64,000 nt of DNA from Oegoconia quadripuncta (GCA_949316235.1 OX438754.1:3767501-3831500); one strand, 5' to 3'. Numbered from the stretch's first letter, positions 46,101 to 48,840 are shown. Program-made: numbers and translations. The notes: generated by a model from the sequence alone, not told the origin.

Positions 46101-46363
46101 GAGTAAATATAGATAAGTCAAGTTACATATTTTGAATGGAAAAATATTGTCCTATTTGTCGTAGTCGTGGTAGATTTATGCACAAAACAAACAAAATCAT
46201 ATTTACCTGAATTACAAAATACTGATGGCACAAAACACACTATCAGGCCCGCATACACCGCCTCTAAACTAGACAATTTTCGACGACATTTCGTATATCT
46301 CGATACTGTTCTACCACTGACAATATTTTTATTGCAAACTTCTAAAAACTCGGCACACTCCAT
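510..46363 (-). CDS. Secretory phospholipase A2 precursor, four-exon gene model
   Basis: Spliced model joining 46363-46207, 8319-8058, 6053-5880 and 789-510: 873 nt, 290 residues plus stop. All introns are GT..AG and all phases agree (1, 2 and 2 bases of the split codon before the three introns). The C-terminal third is a conventional secreted PLA2, which hydrolyses the sn-2 ester of phospholipids with Ca2+. Visible are the Ca-binding loop YGCYCGFLGSG (about 180-190), the active-site motif CCKLHDECY (His203, Asp204) and the second Asp in CECD (256). The mature part has 16 Cys, an even number fit for eight disulfides. A hydrophobic stretch near residues 34-50 would direct secretion. An acidic pro-region (about 54-153) ends at RGKR (154-157), a furin-like site that would release a 133-residue enzyme. 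Intron 1 (about 38 kb) is filled with transposons. Exons 2-4 are strong; exon 1 is inferred from phase, donor site and hydrophobic segment. Confidence 0.8.
841..1140 (+). repeat. SINE-B, full length with (TTTA)n tail
   Basis: tRNA-like head with A box TGGTGTAGTGG and exact B box GGTTCGAATCC, a body ending in CTAGATGGCGCTGTGTG, and a tail of about 10 TTTA units (1096-1136). Confidence 0.85.
1096..1136 (+). repeat. (TTTA)n microsatellite
   Basis: About ten perfect TTTA units that form the 3' tail of a SINE-B copy; a likely polymorphic marker. Confidence 0.9.
1500..1670 (+). repeat. Family G fragment
   Basis: GGCATGTAAAAAGAACAGAA ... CCTGTCACGTGTGCATTTCTG. The two overlapping short frames here (both strands) are chance products of this repeat. 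Confidence 0.6.
2251..2480 (-). repeat. SINE-A, minus strand, head missing
   Basis: Poly-T start, then the reverse complement of the family body to the GTACCCCGCTG region. It lacks an internal piece of about 40 bp around the TTATCTAAATC segment. Confidence 0.8.
2519..2717 (-). repeat. SINE-B', minus strand
   Basis: A related tRNA-headed SINE whose head reads TGGTGTAGTGGA...CAGCGAAACC and B box GGTTCGATCC. The body shares the overall plan of SINE-B but differs in sequence. Confidence 0.75.
2795..3100 (-). repeat. Dispersed family M, minus strand
   Basis: Contains GAACGAGCAAGAAAGTCAAG, the inverse of the TTTCTTGCTCTTTCTTCTCT core of family M, and the GGCCGTTTGGCTATTCAGTC start. Confidence 0.5.
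3209..3358. mobile_element. Short TIR element with TA flanks
   Basis: 150-bp foldback. The arms share AAGCGTAGATCT and TTTCAAAATGTTG-like segments (about 45 bp, imperfect), outer end CGGGCCT, flanked by TA on both sides. Its outer end resembles that of the 59274-59556 element, so both may be mobilised by a Tc1/mariner-like transposase. Confidence 0.65.
3448..3757 (-). repeat. SINE-C, full length, minus strand
   Basis: Third tRNA-headed family. Read on the minus strand it starts GAGCGTCGGTAGCTCAGCGA with B box GGTTCGATTCC, then a body with GTGAGGAAACCTGCATGCC and an end GATGTTTACGGGCTGA. Confidence 0.8.
4285..4390 (-). repeat. Family G end fragment
   Basis: CATAACGTCACGACCTTTAT and a following CTTGAAACAAC segment, the inverse of the end of 5640-5862. 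Confidence 0.55.
4766..5105 (+). repeat. SINE-A, full length
   Basis: Complete head (GCCTCCGTGGCTCAATGTAA, B box GGTTCGATCCCC), body and A-rich tail. This is one of the best copies for drawing a consensus. Confidence 0.9.
5640..5862 (+). repeat. Dispersed family G, uninterrupted copy
   Basis: GCACGTAAAAAGAATAGAACC ... GGTGTCGTAAAAGGCGAC ... CACGTGTGAATT ... CATCCCATTTGGGATACAGA. Parts recur at 1500-1670, 4285-4390, 37070-37215, 37940-38055, 52125-52290 and 61265-61790. Confidence 0.65.
5880..6053 (-). CDS. PLA2 coding exon 3 (processing site and calcium loop)
   Basis: 174 nt between ATTCCAG and AG|GTAAGT. It encodes the end of the pro-region, the basic site ENRGKR, then GVLHLYNMMYC and the calcium-binding loop YGCYCGFLGSGRPTDGID. 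This is the classic N-terminal half of a group I/II/X-style sPLA2 fold. The codon split at the 3' end (AG|A) gives Arg just before the CC of the active-site helix in exon 4. Confidence 0.93.
6210..6394 (-). repeat. SINE-A fragment (head and part of body), minus strand
   Basis: Reverse complement of the tRNA-like head and first half of the family; the tail half is absent. Its B box is degenerate (GATTCCAGC...). Confidence 0.75.
7295..7640 (+). pseudogene. Fossil LINE RNase H domain
   Basis: Reads ELMVFTDGSKTRYGTGFGIF from 7301, then a stop, then FQAECIGITQAAK, ILFDSKAVL and, in a further broken part, ITLQWIK. These are RNase H motifs (TDGS, E in AEC, DS) of an I/Loa/R1-side LINE. Several stops and shifts show it is dead. 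Confidence 0.7.
8058..8319 (-). CDS. PLA2 coding exon 2 (acidic pro-region)
   Basis: 262 nt between a strong pyrimidine-rich acceptor (TTTCTCTTCAG) and a GAG|GTAAGA donor. It encodes 86 whole codons starting WSRSLRQLTFAEIYNETDY and ending PEDDYLKGV, rich in Asp/Glu, Tyr and Arg, with no cysteine. The frame stays open only in the phase demanded by exon 3 (AG|G, Arg). No domain is recognised; it lies between the secretory segment and the catalytic domain and is best read as propeptide. Two N-linked sequons would be possible only if exposed (NET is one). Confidence 0.85.
9116..9206 (+). CDS. Possible short first coding exon of an unknown plus-strand gene
   Basis: ATG followed by 30 codons of unusually GC-rich sequence for this region (MRRPPRSTILGQRVVAALAN...SSSGR), ending at a good donor GAC|GTAAGT. 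An arthropod initiator-like TCAGT lies at 9083-9087, 29 nt upstream of the ATG. The basic/Ser-rich peptide is not recognised and no matching next exon was found. It could equally be a transposon 5' piece. Confidence 0.25.
9349..9475 (-). pseudogene. Fossil LINE RT C-terminal piece
   Basis: Minus-strand reading gives LERIRNEDIRRKTKNKAQRI and a KLWQWA ending, a sequence style common after the RT domain of insect LINEs. Only about 40 residues remain. Confidence 0.55.
9655..9765 (-). pseudogene. Fossil LINE RT C-terminal piece, second copy
   Basis: Minus-strand reading gives AMVKAMLGVSLRDR, the segment expected just before the RIRNEDIR motif seen at 9349-9475. Same orientation; may be one element broken by an insertion or two copies. 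Confidence 0.5.
10905..11280 (-). repeat. SINE-B', minus strand, split by a LINE-like 3' tail
   Basis: Body at 10905-10991 and head at about 11153-11280. The 160-bp insert ends in AATAAATGTTAAATAAATAA and looks like the 3' end of a LINE. Confidence 0.7.
11310..11480 (-). repeat. SINE-A tail half, minus strand
   Basis: Matches the family from the tail to the TTAGATAAG segment, then stops. Confidence 0.75.
11873..12108 (+). repeat. SINE-A, 5'-truncated
   Basis: Starts at AGTAGGGCATTTTAAATG and runs through to the A-rich tail; the tRNA-like head is missing. Confidence 0.8.
13288..13515 (-). repeat. Dispersed family F (CCGCGGGCGGAAAGC type)
   Basis: CTTTCCGCCCGCGGCTTAGC ... TTATCCCGCGGGAACTATTC ... 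CCGTTTAGCCGTGATTGAGC. Seven or so copies or pieces lie in the window. Confidence 0.65.
13971..14106 (-). repeat. SINE-A tail fragment, minus strand
   Basis: Poly-T, then the tail third of the family up to TTATCTCTGACAA. Confidence 0.75.
14515..14859. mobile_element. MITE with perfect 44-bp TIRs and 8-bp target duplication
   Basis: 345 bp. Arms 14515-14558 and 14816-14859 are exact inverted copies (CTTAGATTAATGATTGGTCT...). The flanks are GTTGTTGT on both sides (14507-14514 and 14860-14867), an 8-bp duplication, though the motif is a simple repeat. The length of the duplication suggests a hAT-like mobiliser. No coding capacity. Confidence 0.85.
16663..16700. repeat. Perfect 17-bp hairpin, 4-nt loop
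   Basis: AAAAAATGGTATAGTTA (16663-16679), loop TTGG, exact inverse (16684-16700). Confidence 0.85.
17404..17706 (+). repeat. SINE-A, near full length
   Basis: Head, B box GGTTCGATCCCC, body and A tail present. A short deletion removes the CCAGTCCCCCAAATGTG part. Confidence 0.85.
18275..18344 (-). repeat. SINE-A head only, minus strand
   Basis: 70 bp equal to the tRNA-like head with both promoter boxes, ending in GCCACGGAGGCGG. It might be misread as a tRNA but shows no cloverleaf. Confidence 0.8.
18408..18693 (-). repeat. SINE-B' with an internal extra segment, minus strand
   Basis: Standard body and head. The CAATCATG step occurs twice (near 18433 and 18492), about 60 bp apart, with an extra segment between them not seen in other copies. 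Confidence 0.7.
19072..19274 (-). repeat. SINE-B', minus strand
   Basis: Head with GGATTCGAACC, body to ATTTCGGACA. Slightly shortened in the middle. Confidence 0.75.
19324..19572 (-). repeat. SINE-A, minus strand, head missing
   Basis: Long T run, then the family body through ACCACCATC to CCACCAACCAAA. Confidence 0.8.
19950..20218 (+). repeat. SINE-A, diverged copy
   Basis: Degenerate head with GGTTCGATCCCC, several deletions, and an A-rich tail. Older than most other copies here. Confidence 0.7.
20630..20782 (+). repeat. SINE-B, 5'-truncated
   Basis: Starts at GTTATGGATGTTTTCATTTA; lacks the tRNA-like head, keeps the body and T/A-rich tail. Confidence 0.8.
21060..21440 (+). repeat. GC-rich dispersed repeat, copy 1
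   Basis: About 380 bp of much higher GC than the surroundings (GGCGCCTAGTACACGCTGTA ... CAGTAGACGTTGTGTCGAG). The end (CACTGTTGATTCTAGTTTACAGG) is shared with 58905-59035. It could be the 3' part of an R1-like LINE, but no protein is readable. Confidence 0.55.
21452..21760. mobile_element. TIR element B, copy 1
   Basis: About 309 bp rich in CTCAAG/CTTGAG motifs, ending TTTATTAATACGGGTCT-TA. It is an inverted, somewhat diverged copy of 59274-59556; the left end is decayed. Confidence 0.75.
23040..24146 (+). CDS. LINE ORF1, Gag-like nucleic-acid-binding protein
   Basis: 368 codons. The middle part (about 45-195) is lysine-rich and is likely the RNA-binding region of I/Jockey Gag-like proteins. 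Then come three zinc knuckles: CFVCYKFGHGSRSC (CX2CX4HX4C, about 207-220), CSICSGNHFFKEC, and a third, CSNCAGPH...C. The ORF1 protein binds element RNA and forms the particle with ORF2. The stop overlaps the ORF2 start as TAATG (24144-24148). Confidence 0.93.
   Translation: MNESSDGRPSLKRKVDSLTENSIPIKMAVKFLQSKRGLFKDFNHIYVEDDKKDYPILLTSSDMNTNINLLHTSKVMKTVQGVEYVKAVGPTLIKVFFKTKTNANNFLLHKDLLEKQKWSAKIPYDRLESQGIIKVPTEITEEELLSDLKASVEIIGVKRFQKKMSDGSYTPLPTVLITFLSSSRPDHCTLDHIWFDIQEYIKPLLQCFVCYKFGHGSRSCKGKQICSICSGNHFFKECTDKDNIKCSNCAGPHVAISSSCPQKSAKLADIKNKIQGKITYASIASRPATSNFPTVSDTLGMKSTSDFSKSPHKRALITDILNSDLIINIITKTVIEIIKMNAKKESQNPSGPISTKLIKELLITNFAS
24146..27955 (+). CDS. LINE ORF2, endonuclease - reverse transcriptase - RNase H
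   Basis: 1269 codons. AP-type endonuclease at about 10-230 (NETW near 44-47; GDFNAHH at 143; SNHFP near 218, where most relatives have SDH). RT at about 470-790 (FRPISLTS, QYGFRKGKST, FLDVKGAFDN, GTPQGSVISP, FADD at 688). RNase H at about 970-1115 (YTDGSK at 976, AEILA, LSDS, WVPGHSGILGNE). A C-terminal Cys/His motif CTYCLGNFCNLDHLFFVC follows at about 1212-1229. It nicks target DNA and copies element RNA in place. The frame is intact. Confidence 0.95.
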   Translation: MDCRVCKGQLNILHWNCRSILSKLDHFKNFIKDFDNIDIILLNETWLNSNKNFKLPGYNVIRRDSDHPHGGIALCIKNNYLFNVIDTPFSYDFQNILVSVQINNISLVILCIYSPPPPNGKFDIKYLKEVYTKIDSRNSLIIGDFNAHHISWGCRDNDRRGNIIHSFMDSNNLVCLNDHTATTLAPFGQQGNVLDLVFASQTISSSCSFSVLDDLLSSNHFPVLVNVLFGTNCHCEDTGDSYIQYQTPSAHSVSEVNLNKVEWSKFTEICEAKFSNFHRNTDPVDPIADYTDFIQLIIDTLMTFPKKSYCHSRKRKTMIWWNDACRQAVLRAKLAFNSFKKFPSMENYILYKQFDAKKKRTLIEQKLLSWSNLCASFNRMTSSKVIWDHIRRFKFSKERQSNNNLPFFQSNSVNALNFLDKIAPSCADIDSSQLANYFSSAGSMSAQWLQNPFQINELLASLGNKRNTAPGPDFIPYIVIKNLPAIALKILLDIFNQLWINNVIPPSWKSQNVIPIPKPNKDPNTIDSFRPISLTSCFSKCFETMLKNRIEWFIENNNLIPHQQYGFRKGKSTMDNLSCLIGDIRNNFRRSKYTLAVFLDVKGAFDNIDHCYLIKSLATLGIPGHILSWIFNFLNNRKVSLKIKNKFYGPKSSFKGTPQGSVISPLIFILSLVELMKRIPEPIKYSFFADDIVVYVDCQNLAHGEIIMNEFLQDLSGIMTNDLKLEVNISKSSVIVFSKNGFLQPKILYNNIPIPIQPFVKYLGIILDFELSWKLHIEYICKKTELGLNIMRSLAGLKWGSDPKVLKTLYVATLRSHFDYGCLFFNDATSHLLKKLDVVQNKALRVITGAMMSSPINSLEVEAGIPPLFIRRAYITDKYCLKLVSRDNVIVPRYLEHFNIPNYNSIPVNVSTSLSDSIAYLNFEFQDIIYWTYLLPCFSFDFHSIVMSVPINLTKYEDKTELFEYLDGKREYTKIYTDGSKTTNRTSFAFYDSFLKIGKVFNCNNLFSIFSAEILAIVHAILHVVQMQDVQNTHKRILVLSDSMSALQALQSQCIDARTNYLIYVVRQKVFQLINRGIVVEFCWVPGHSGILGNELVDALAKSVDNVLDCSYKVPYTDLTLFAKQVMLTRWSKNLDASRVIKGKWLSEIQPVPCTKTWFEKSKHYPGRKFITTLCRLRIGHCKFPDHLFRLKLSDSSSCTYCLGNFCNLDHLFFVCPKFSLQRLLFICMCQEALGIRNIPCSLQELLKHPELYNIIYNFVTSTFSKLYI
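28273..28284 (+). promoter_or_regulatory. Primer binding site of the copia element (initiator Met tRNA type)
   Basis: TGGTAGCAGAG directly after the 5' LTR is what would pair with the 3' end (including CCA) of an animal initiator methionine tRNA; the match weakens after about 11 nt. This means priming from the tRNA 3' end, unlike Drosophila copia, which uses an internal tRNA fragment. Confidence 0.65.
28365..32531 (+). CDS. Copia Gag-Pol polyprotein, intact
   Basis: 1388 codons in one frame. Order: Gag with a copia-type N-terminus (about 10-230); CCHC knuckle CHYCGVAGHRVKQC starting at 242; aspartic protease WFVDNGATSH at 297, where the usual D-S/T-G is D-N-G; integrase zinc site (about 445-485, H..H..CELCEGC); integrase catalytic D500, D561 and E597 (35 residues between the last two); Ser/Glu-rich linker (about 730-860); RT from about 890 with YVDD at 1074; RNase H with CYSDADHGG near 1233 and SSTEAE near 1275. 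One polyprotein frame is normal for copia. With no stop or shift it may still be able to move, save that its 5' LTR is broken by the LINE. Confidence 0.97.
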   Translation: MEKSYDVMKIQIGLLDDKNWTTWKYKMVIALKGMGVLDLAEGKVEPPKKPDSSAKPEEIMSYEKQLQTYQRNDSAAILAITTNLTDDNLQKVMRFSTAREVWLELHRLFDGISEDKAYDLCMKFFGYKKQPDDNMATHTSKLKNLWFELVSEMKKSDGQSDLPEIFLICKILDTLPEEYFAFKSSWLLLSKSERTGEKLTTQLCAHERALSTKDNEQLEALYVQRTGTLKKKFDKKKHNGKCHYCGVAGHRVKQCPKWISDGRPPKPTTSKEDPNKSVNMSVMAINDNYAERDEDNWFVDNGATSHVSNRFDIFQTFNQFVNSHTVTTANGHAIEAIGKGTVQVIADVECHKEYIILSDVWYVPGITKNLFSVLSAQDKLSSSIFTSLATICKLLVKGKTMLIGDRQKHGGLYKLRLRNVLPTQPIEVNNFDTKNLLQLYHERLAHQNKVHVKKVIERELGIKVKLDCELCEGCIYGKAHRQKFGHRVRATRTGEIIHADVCGPFPFSVTKFRYYVLFKDDYSKFRYIYFIRNKSEVHKKLELVLAEIKAMGHTVRELLSDNGGEFDNANVKKILEKFSIKQRLTMPYTPQQNGCVERDNRTVVEATRSIMHSQNFPKGFWAEITNATVYILNRTGNAQEDKSPFEIWCGKKPRIGHLRILGSTCYVHVPKVTRKKLDKKAIKGVLIGYDNDEGYRVWIKETTRIVRSRDVIFEEKTLRSNSCIEIPLEDNNMSTKDIGLSTPLQTPLDTTDSLAIPDSSTSPQTSISIDRELPVSNLNERPLEPDSMGEIEEPTVIGDMEEPEALSERVEESEDDCDYMSAVSDEEFEDDLESENVLPASEIEEQGRMTLRDRSKLKPPSRFEDYVMTTVDSINDLNEPTSYPEAMRSKDKEMWKLAMDDEMRSLKENETWEMVPLPSNRKAIPCKWIYKIKTNPDGSVERYKARLVIKGFSQKKGVDYYETFSPVTKLSTIRVVLSIAARDNLMLTQFDVSTAFLYGKLKEEIYMKPPEGYNHGSNVVCKLKRSLYGLKQALRCWNNCIKDYLLDIGFKTSEADPCLFLRQRGKKKLILALYVDDGLLASNNEGETRQFLDEMQRKFKIKSKPATYFLGLEIRRNEDGSVELSQTAYLKKVLERFGMSECKAVTTPMSKESLETREDSNNEKFPYRQAVGALAYLMVGTRPDIAYAIGVSSRHLEHPSREDVLGVKRIMRYLRGTADWCITYRRKARNALTCYSDADHGGDTETGRSTTGVVCLYNEGAVSWRSNRQTSTALSSTEAEIVAASETAREMIWLKKLVQSIDNIDGLPILYIDNESAIKLAKHPSYELHQRTKHIRIRHFFVRETVNEGTLSVEKVPAEFQLADMFTKPLYRPRLLKLSILMGLSNRN
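32543..32554 (+). promoter_or_regulatory. Polypurine tract of the copia element
   Basis: AAAGAGAGAAGA directly abutting the 3' LTR, 11 nt after the polyprotein stop; it primes plus-strand DNA synthesis in this class. Confidence 0.85.
32555..32719 (+). repeat. 3' LTR of the copia element
   Basis: 165 bp from TATTAAGATT to CCCTTAACA. The ends are near-inverted (TATTAAG / CTTAACA). It follows directly on the polypurine tract and is followed by the AATCA target copy. Confidence 0.95.
32752..33002 (+). repeat. SINE-C, 5'-truncated
   Basis: Begins at GGTCCGGGTTCGATTCCCAG right after a broken SINE-A and runs to TGTTTACGGGCTGAGAG. Confidence 0.8.
33430..33760 (-). repeat. SINE-A, full length, minus strand
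   Basis: T run, whole body, B box (GGGGTTCGATC-like, here with GAGATCGAACC) and head ending GCCACGGAGGCGG. It is well preserved. Confidence 0.9.
34117..34310 (+). repeat. Family F copy
   Basis: CGAAAGTTTGGATGTTTGTT ... ACGGCGAAACGGATGAACGG ... GATCCCGCGGGATAAACAAA. Confidence 0.65.
34805..35005 (+). repeat. Family M copy
   Basis: GAGTTTCTTGCTTGTTCTTC core and AAATAAAGCATTTTTTGATT end. Confidence 0.6.
35478..35640. repeat. Family F, rearranged
   Basis: Pieces in both orientations (CGTGGCTTCGCTTGCGTTAC; ATACCCTGGATTAAGACATA). Confidence 0.45.
36722..36980 (+). repeat. SINE-B, full length
   Basis: A box TGGTGTAGTGG, exact B box GGTTCGAATCC, whole body to AAAGACATTTATTATTATTA. Part of its reverse strand gives a chance frame. 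Confidence 0.85.
37070..37215 (+). repeat. Family G fragment, diverged
   Basis: GGCACGTTAAAAGGCCAACG ... GGCCGTAAAGGACTTTACAT. Confidence 0.5.
37892..38302 (-). pseudogene. LINE C-terminal fragment joined to family G sequence
   Basis: 136-codon frame. SVQLWNKLPRISRCAELV is typical of the end of some insect LINE polymerases, and the frame then runs into the dispersed family G (YNVTTFISNGMVRDIPYISV). Not a host gene. Confidence 0.5.
38412..38696 (-). repeat. SINE-A, minus strand, lacks first head bases
   Basis: T run, intact body and B box; it stops at CGCGACCTC, so the A-box region is absent. Confidence 0.85.
39388..39520 (+). repeat. SINE-B', degenerate
   Basis: Weak match to head and body (AGTGACCCTGCTAGCGA; ATGTTTATGTCATGAATAC). 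Confidence 0.5.
39560..39652 (+). repeat. SINE-A head fragment
   Basis: Head with altered boxes (GTGGATCAATG; GGCTTTCTATCCCC) up to TACTCGGTTTG, then unrelated sequence. Confidence 0.7.
40400..40475. repeat. GC-rich imperfect inverted repeat
   Basis: CAACCGCAGGCGACACTGCG (from about 40409) and ACCGCAGTGTTGCCTGCGGT (from about 40440) pair with few mismatches, in AT-rich surroundings. Confidence 0.5.
41471..41700 (-). repeat. SINE-B', minus strand
   Basis: Body CACTTACACCAATCATCTCG..., head with an altered B box. Confidence 0.7.
41866..42500 (+). repeat. Cluster of three family F copies with a SINE-A scrap
   Basis: Copies at 41866-42060, 42062-42275 and 42398-42500 in one orientation; a 70-bp SINE-A piece lies between the last two. 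The head-to-tail order suggests local duplication. Confidence 0.65.
42328..42397 (+). repeat. SINE-A internal fragment inside family F
   Basis: About 70 bp of SINE-A middle (CATCTTATCTAAATCTGCCG ... GTTCCGGTTGTC) sits between family F copies. Confidence 0.7.
42690..42880 (-). repeat. Family F copy, minus strand
   Basis: CTATTCGCCCGCGGCTTCAC ... TTACCCCGCGGGAACTACTT ... ATCCATTTCGCCGTGATT. Confidence 0.65.
42893..43441 (-). repeat. SINE-B, minus strand, split by a family M element
   Basis: Body at 42893-43000 and head at 43291-43441, with exact GGATTCGAACC. The 290 bp between them is a separate dispersed element (family M). Confidence 0.8.
43001..43290 (+). repeat. Family M copy inserted in SINE-B
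   Basis: Starts GACCGCTCGGCGATATTCAG, core GAGTTTCTTGCTCTTTCTTC, ends AATAAATATTTTTTGAGTTT. Its limits are shown by the split SINE-B on both sides. Confidence 0.7.
43690..43990. repeat. Dispersed family P copy
   Basis: CCCACTGTTGGGACACAGGC, CTCTCACTGGGAGAGAGTAA, CACCACGCGGGCC and GAAAACAACCGCGTGTC. Related pieces at 62160-62270, 62800-62960 and (weaker) 47935-48075. Confidence 0.55.
44118..44432 (+). repeat. SINE-A, near full length
   Basis: Starts inside the A-box region (AATGTAAACAACATT), keeps the B box, body and A tail. Confidence 0.85.
45335..45427. repeat. Perfect 42-bp inverted repeat, 9-nt loop
   Basis: Left arm 45335-45376 is the exact reverse complement of right arm 45386-45427. 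Loop TGATACCGA (45377-45385). It contains a TTCGAGAATCGGTATTCGAT motif that recurs in weaker form nearby (40310, 46030). RNA from either strand would form a long perfect hairpin. Confidence 0.9.
45600..45955 (-). repeat. SINE-C, minus strand, with a triplicated head edge
   Basis: Whole body and head. Its outer edge is repeated about three times in tandem (GCTGAGCCACCGACGCTC with variants at about 45901-45955). Confidence 0.8.
46207..46363 (-). CDS. PLA2 coding exon 1 (signal/anchor region)
   Basis: 157 nt from ATG (46361-46363, G at +4 and -3) to a CAG|GTAAAT donor. It encodes 52 residues: a 30-residue polar N-terminus ending in basic residues (YTKCRRK), then a hydrophobic stretch (EAVYAGLIVCFVPSVFC) that would act as a long-n-region signal peptide or signal anchor. 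It ends with one base of a split codon; joined to exon 2 this gives GAT (Asp) and an open frame. No other upstream minus-strand exon with a secretory segment and the right phase was seen. A GC-rich promoter-like block lies just upstream. The link across 38 kb is inference. Confidence 0.6.
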
Positions 46364-46459
46364 CACGGTTTACACGCAATATTCACAGTTAATTCTATAA
46401 ATCATTCCAGACATAATAGATTTTCTATTCAATTATTTGCTAATTACATTTTATTAGGG

Positions 46460-46640
46460 CATTAAATTTTAAACGGTAGTCCGCGATGATTTAAAAAATG
46501 GCGCTATAAAAACGCGGGAAGACGCGCGCGAACGCATGCGCGGTTTGCTTACAATGATTCGTTATTTTTCCCGCGCTATGGCATAGGCCTCCCGCCAAAC
46601 AGCCTCCACGAATCATTTGAAGATCGTGGATCATTTTCTG
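46460..46640 (-). promoter_or_regulatory. CpG-rich promoter-like block upstream of PLA2 exon 1
   Basis: A GC- and CpG-rich island (GCGCGCGAACGCATGCGCGG near 46525, several CCCGCG/CGCGGG) in AT-rich surroundings, about 100-280 bp upstream of the predicted PLA2 start codon. A TATAAAAA-like string occurs inside it (plus strand near 46504). Its position supports 46363 as the true first coding exon, but no transcription start can be fixed. Confidence 0.35.
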
Positions 46641-48120
46641 CTCTGCAAACATTAATTTAGCGGAAATAACTCGTGCATTACACTGCGTTCTACGCTTTGT
46701 TTATTAATGTCTACAATGTAGGTAGCTATGTACATAATATCGTTGCAGATAAATTCGCGGTAACAAACTTCAGAATCGTTCAATTGATCCTTGACCTCTG
46801 AATCATGAACTACACATAATCACAAACTAATACTTAAAGCAAGTTTCCATTTGTTTGAGTGGGTATAACAAGGTTCAAGTTTATGTTAAGGGTCAAATTA
46901 GTGACTAAAAAAAGAGGGGATAGAGCAAATTGCTAATTCCACGGGGTATTATTTATCGATTTTGTTAGGACAACCTTTATAGCTGAAATACTTGTCTCGA
47001 TCCAAAAAAAATTTAAGTTCCGTACTTTAAAAGGAAAAAGAAATCCTTGTAGGATCAGTCGGACGGACAGTCTGTATGTCAAGAAACTTTTTATTAGGAA
47101 CACGTGGATGAATCAAGTTGAAATTAACATCAATGGCTTAGGTCTACGGTTACTTGGAGCAGAAAAAAGATTATACTTCTAAGTCAACGCAATAAATATA
47201 TCATGAAATTTGACAGCAAGGAAAAGTTCCAGAAATCGTTAATTTGTAGTTTAGGTACACAATCGTACATTTGAAATTCGATTCCCGTAATGGCCGAACT
47301 ATCGACATACAATGTACTGAACCATCGGTGCGCGAGTTAGATAAGGACTTGTCCCGTTTTTTTTATATTCCATATTGTACCTAAACTACTGTAATTGTGA
47401 TACCTATACTATATAACGATTTAGTTTGGGGATGCAACTTGTGTCGATACGCTTGCATACCTTGATTTGACGCTTGATTCCCATCTTCCAGTAACGTCTA
47501 ATAATGCAGGATCTGCAGCCGCAACCGCTGAGAACCTCAAACGCAAATATGCTAGTGTCAGTGGAGATAATATGTTTGCTCCGTTTGGGGTGGACACTCT
47601 TGGGCCGTGGGGGCCAGGCGCTCATTGTCTTTTTTGAGAGATATCTGAGCATCTGATCGAAGCTTCAAATGATCGGAAGGCTGGCTTCTATTTCGCTCAG
47701 AGGCTAAGTCTGGCTTCCATTTCATCCTTCCGTTTCAGCAAGATCTGGGCCAATTTTTTTTATTTGTAAGGTGTATTTACTATTTCGTTACTGTAAATAT
47801 GTACAAAATTCTTTGTGTACTTATTGGTATAAAGTATCAAAGAAATTAATATTTTAACCGTTCCTATACTATAATTTTGATACAAAAAGGTTTGCACACT
47901 ACGGGATTTTTCTTTTTAAATAGGAATAACTTCATCATCATACTAGCTTCAGGATGTCCACTGCTGAACATAGGTCTCCCGTACCTACCTACCCTAGTCA
48001 GGGTCCACGCTGCATTTGCTGTTGCGTGATCTTCACTCTAGAACTTTTATGCCCCAACGGTTCTACCTACTAATCTGCTGGGCTATGTCGGTGACAGACA
48101 TACACGAGCGTCATCACGAC
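46640..48120. other. Intergenic, upstream of PLA2
   Basis: AT-rich; a short minus-strand frame at 47404-47652 has no supporting signals. Nothing else recognised except the 47935-48075 repeat. Confidence 0.5.
47935..48075. repeat. Family P-like piece
   Basis: GGATGTCCACTGCTGAACATAGGTCTCC-like segment (about 47951-47979), a widespread insect repeat style. Confidence 0.4.
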
Positions 48121-48345
48121 TACCGCTCGCTCTGAGGGGCGGAGTGTGAGTTTTGTTTCGACTTAACTTTACTACCGCGTACACGTTTACGTGACGATTT
48201 GTATGAAGAAATGTGCAGCGCCTCTAGCGGATAGTTTGCAAAACTATTTTTTTCATAGACACTTTTTGCGTAAACGCGAACGCGATGGTAAAGTTAAAAA
48301 CGAAACATAGCTCGCACTTCGCACACAGAGCGATATGGCATCTAT
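48120..48345. mobile_element. Short imperfect foldback element
   Basis: Arms of about 70 bp, imperfect (left TTTACTACCGCGTACACG; right CGCGAACGCGATGGTAAA), around a short centre with AGCGCCTCTAGCGGATA. Confidence 0.55.
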
Positions 48346-48749
48346 TGCCTCTTAGTACGACACAGCATAGATTTCTTTTATACCCCACTCAATGTTTGCA
48401 GTGGTGTGGATTCCAACAGAGTAGAATGGGACTAACAAGTCTCACTAGTTCCGACACGGGACTTCTGCCACGGAACTACTGGGAAAAATACAATATGCCG
48501 ACGTCATCGATGCGGGGCTTACAAAATATGTGATCGGATGTTATGGAATATCCTCTCATGGCAAGCGATGACTGGCGTCGTGTGAGAGGCTTTTACCCAG
48601 CAGTTACTATTTGAATGATAATCATCGTCCATGGAAATACCAGATCGTTCGCTTGCCAGGCTTTTTTATCTAACTAATTTAATCTATTTTCTAAAGCGCT
48701 TATTACACTATCCTATTTTTAGGAAAGGAGATTGTGGTCAAATGTGTAG

Positions 48750-48840
48750 TAAATCAATCATAAACGAAGGCCTTCTAGTTTCTTGCTTGTTCTTTGTAGT
48801 GTTTCTTACGGAATTTCCAAGTAACTGATTCAATGAAAAA
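48750..48840 (+). repeat. Family M core fragment
   Basis: GGCCTTCTAGTTTCTTGCTT core, then unrelated sequence. Confidence 0.4.

Larger units (their letters stand above)
8320..46206 (-). other. PLA2 intron 1 (about 38 kb), the transposon reservoir
   Basis: GT..AG intron if exon 1 is right. It contains the nested copia/LINE, many SINEs, TIR elements and fossil LINE pieces listed separately. Stretches with nothing I can support as a gene include 8340-9080, 9770-10890, 12110-13280, 14862-16650, 16705-17400, 17710-18270, 22000-22830, 35650-36715, 38700-39380, 40640-41470 and 44440-45330; they are AT-rich with scattered short stop-limited frames. Confidence 0.55.

Noticed and set aside
46118..46400. 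Plus-strand 77-codon frame across PLA2 exon 1
   Set aside because: No signals of its own; the minus-strand reading has a start, hydrophobic segment and donor in the right phase.
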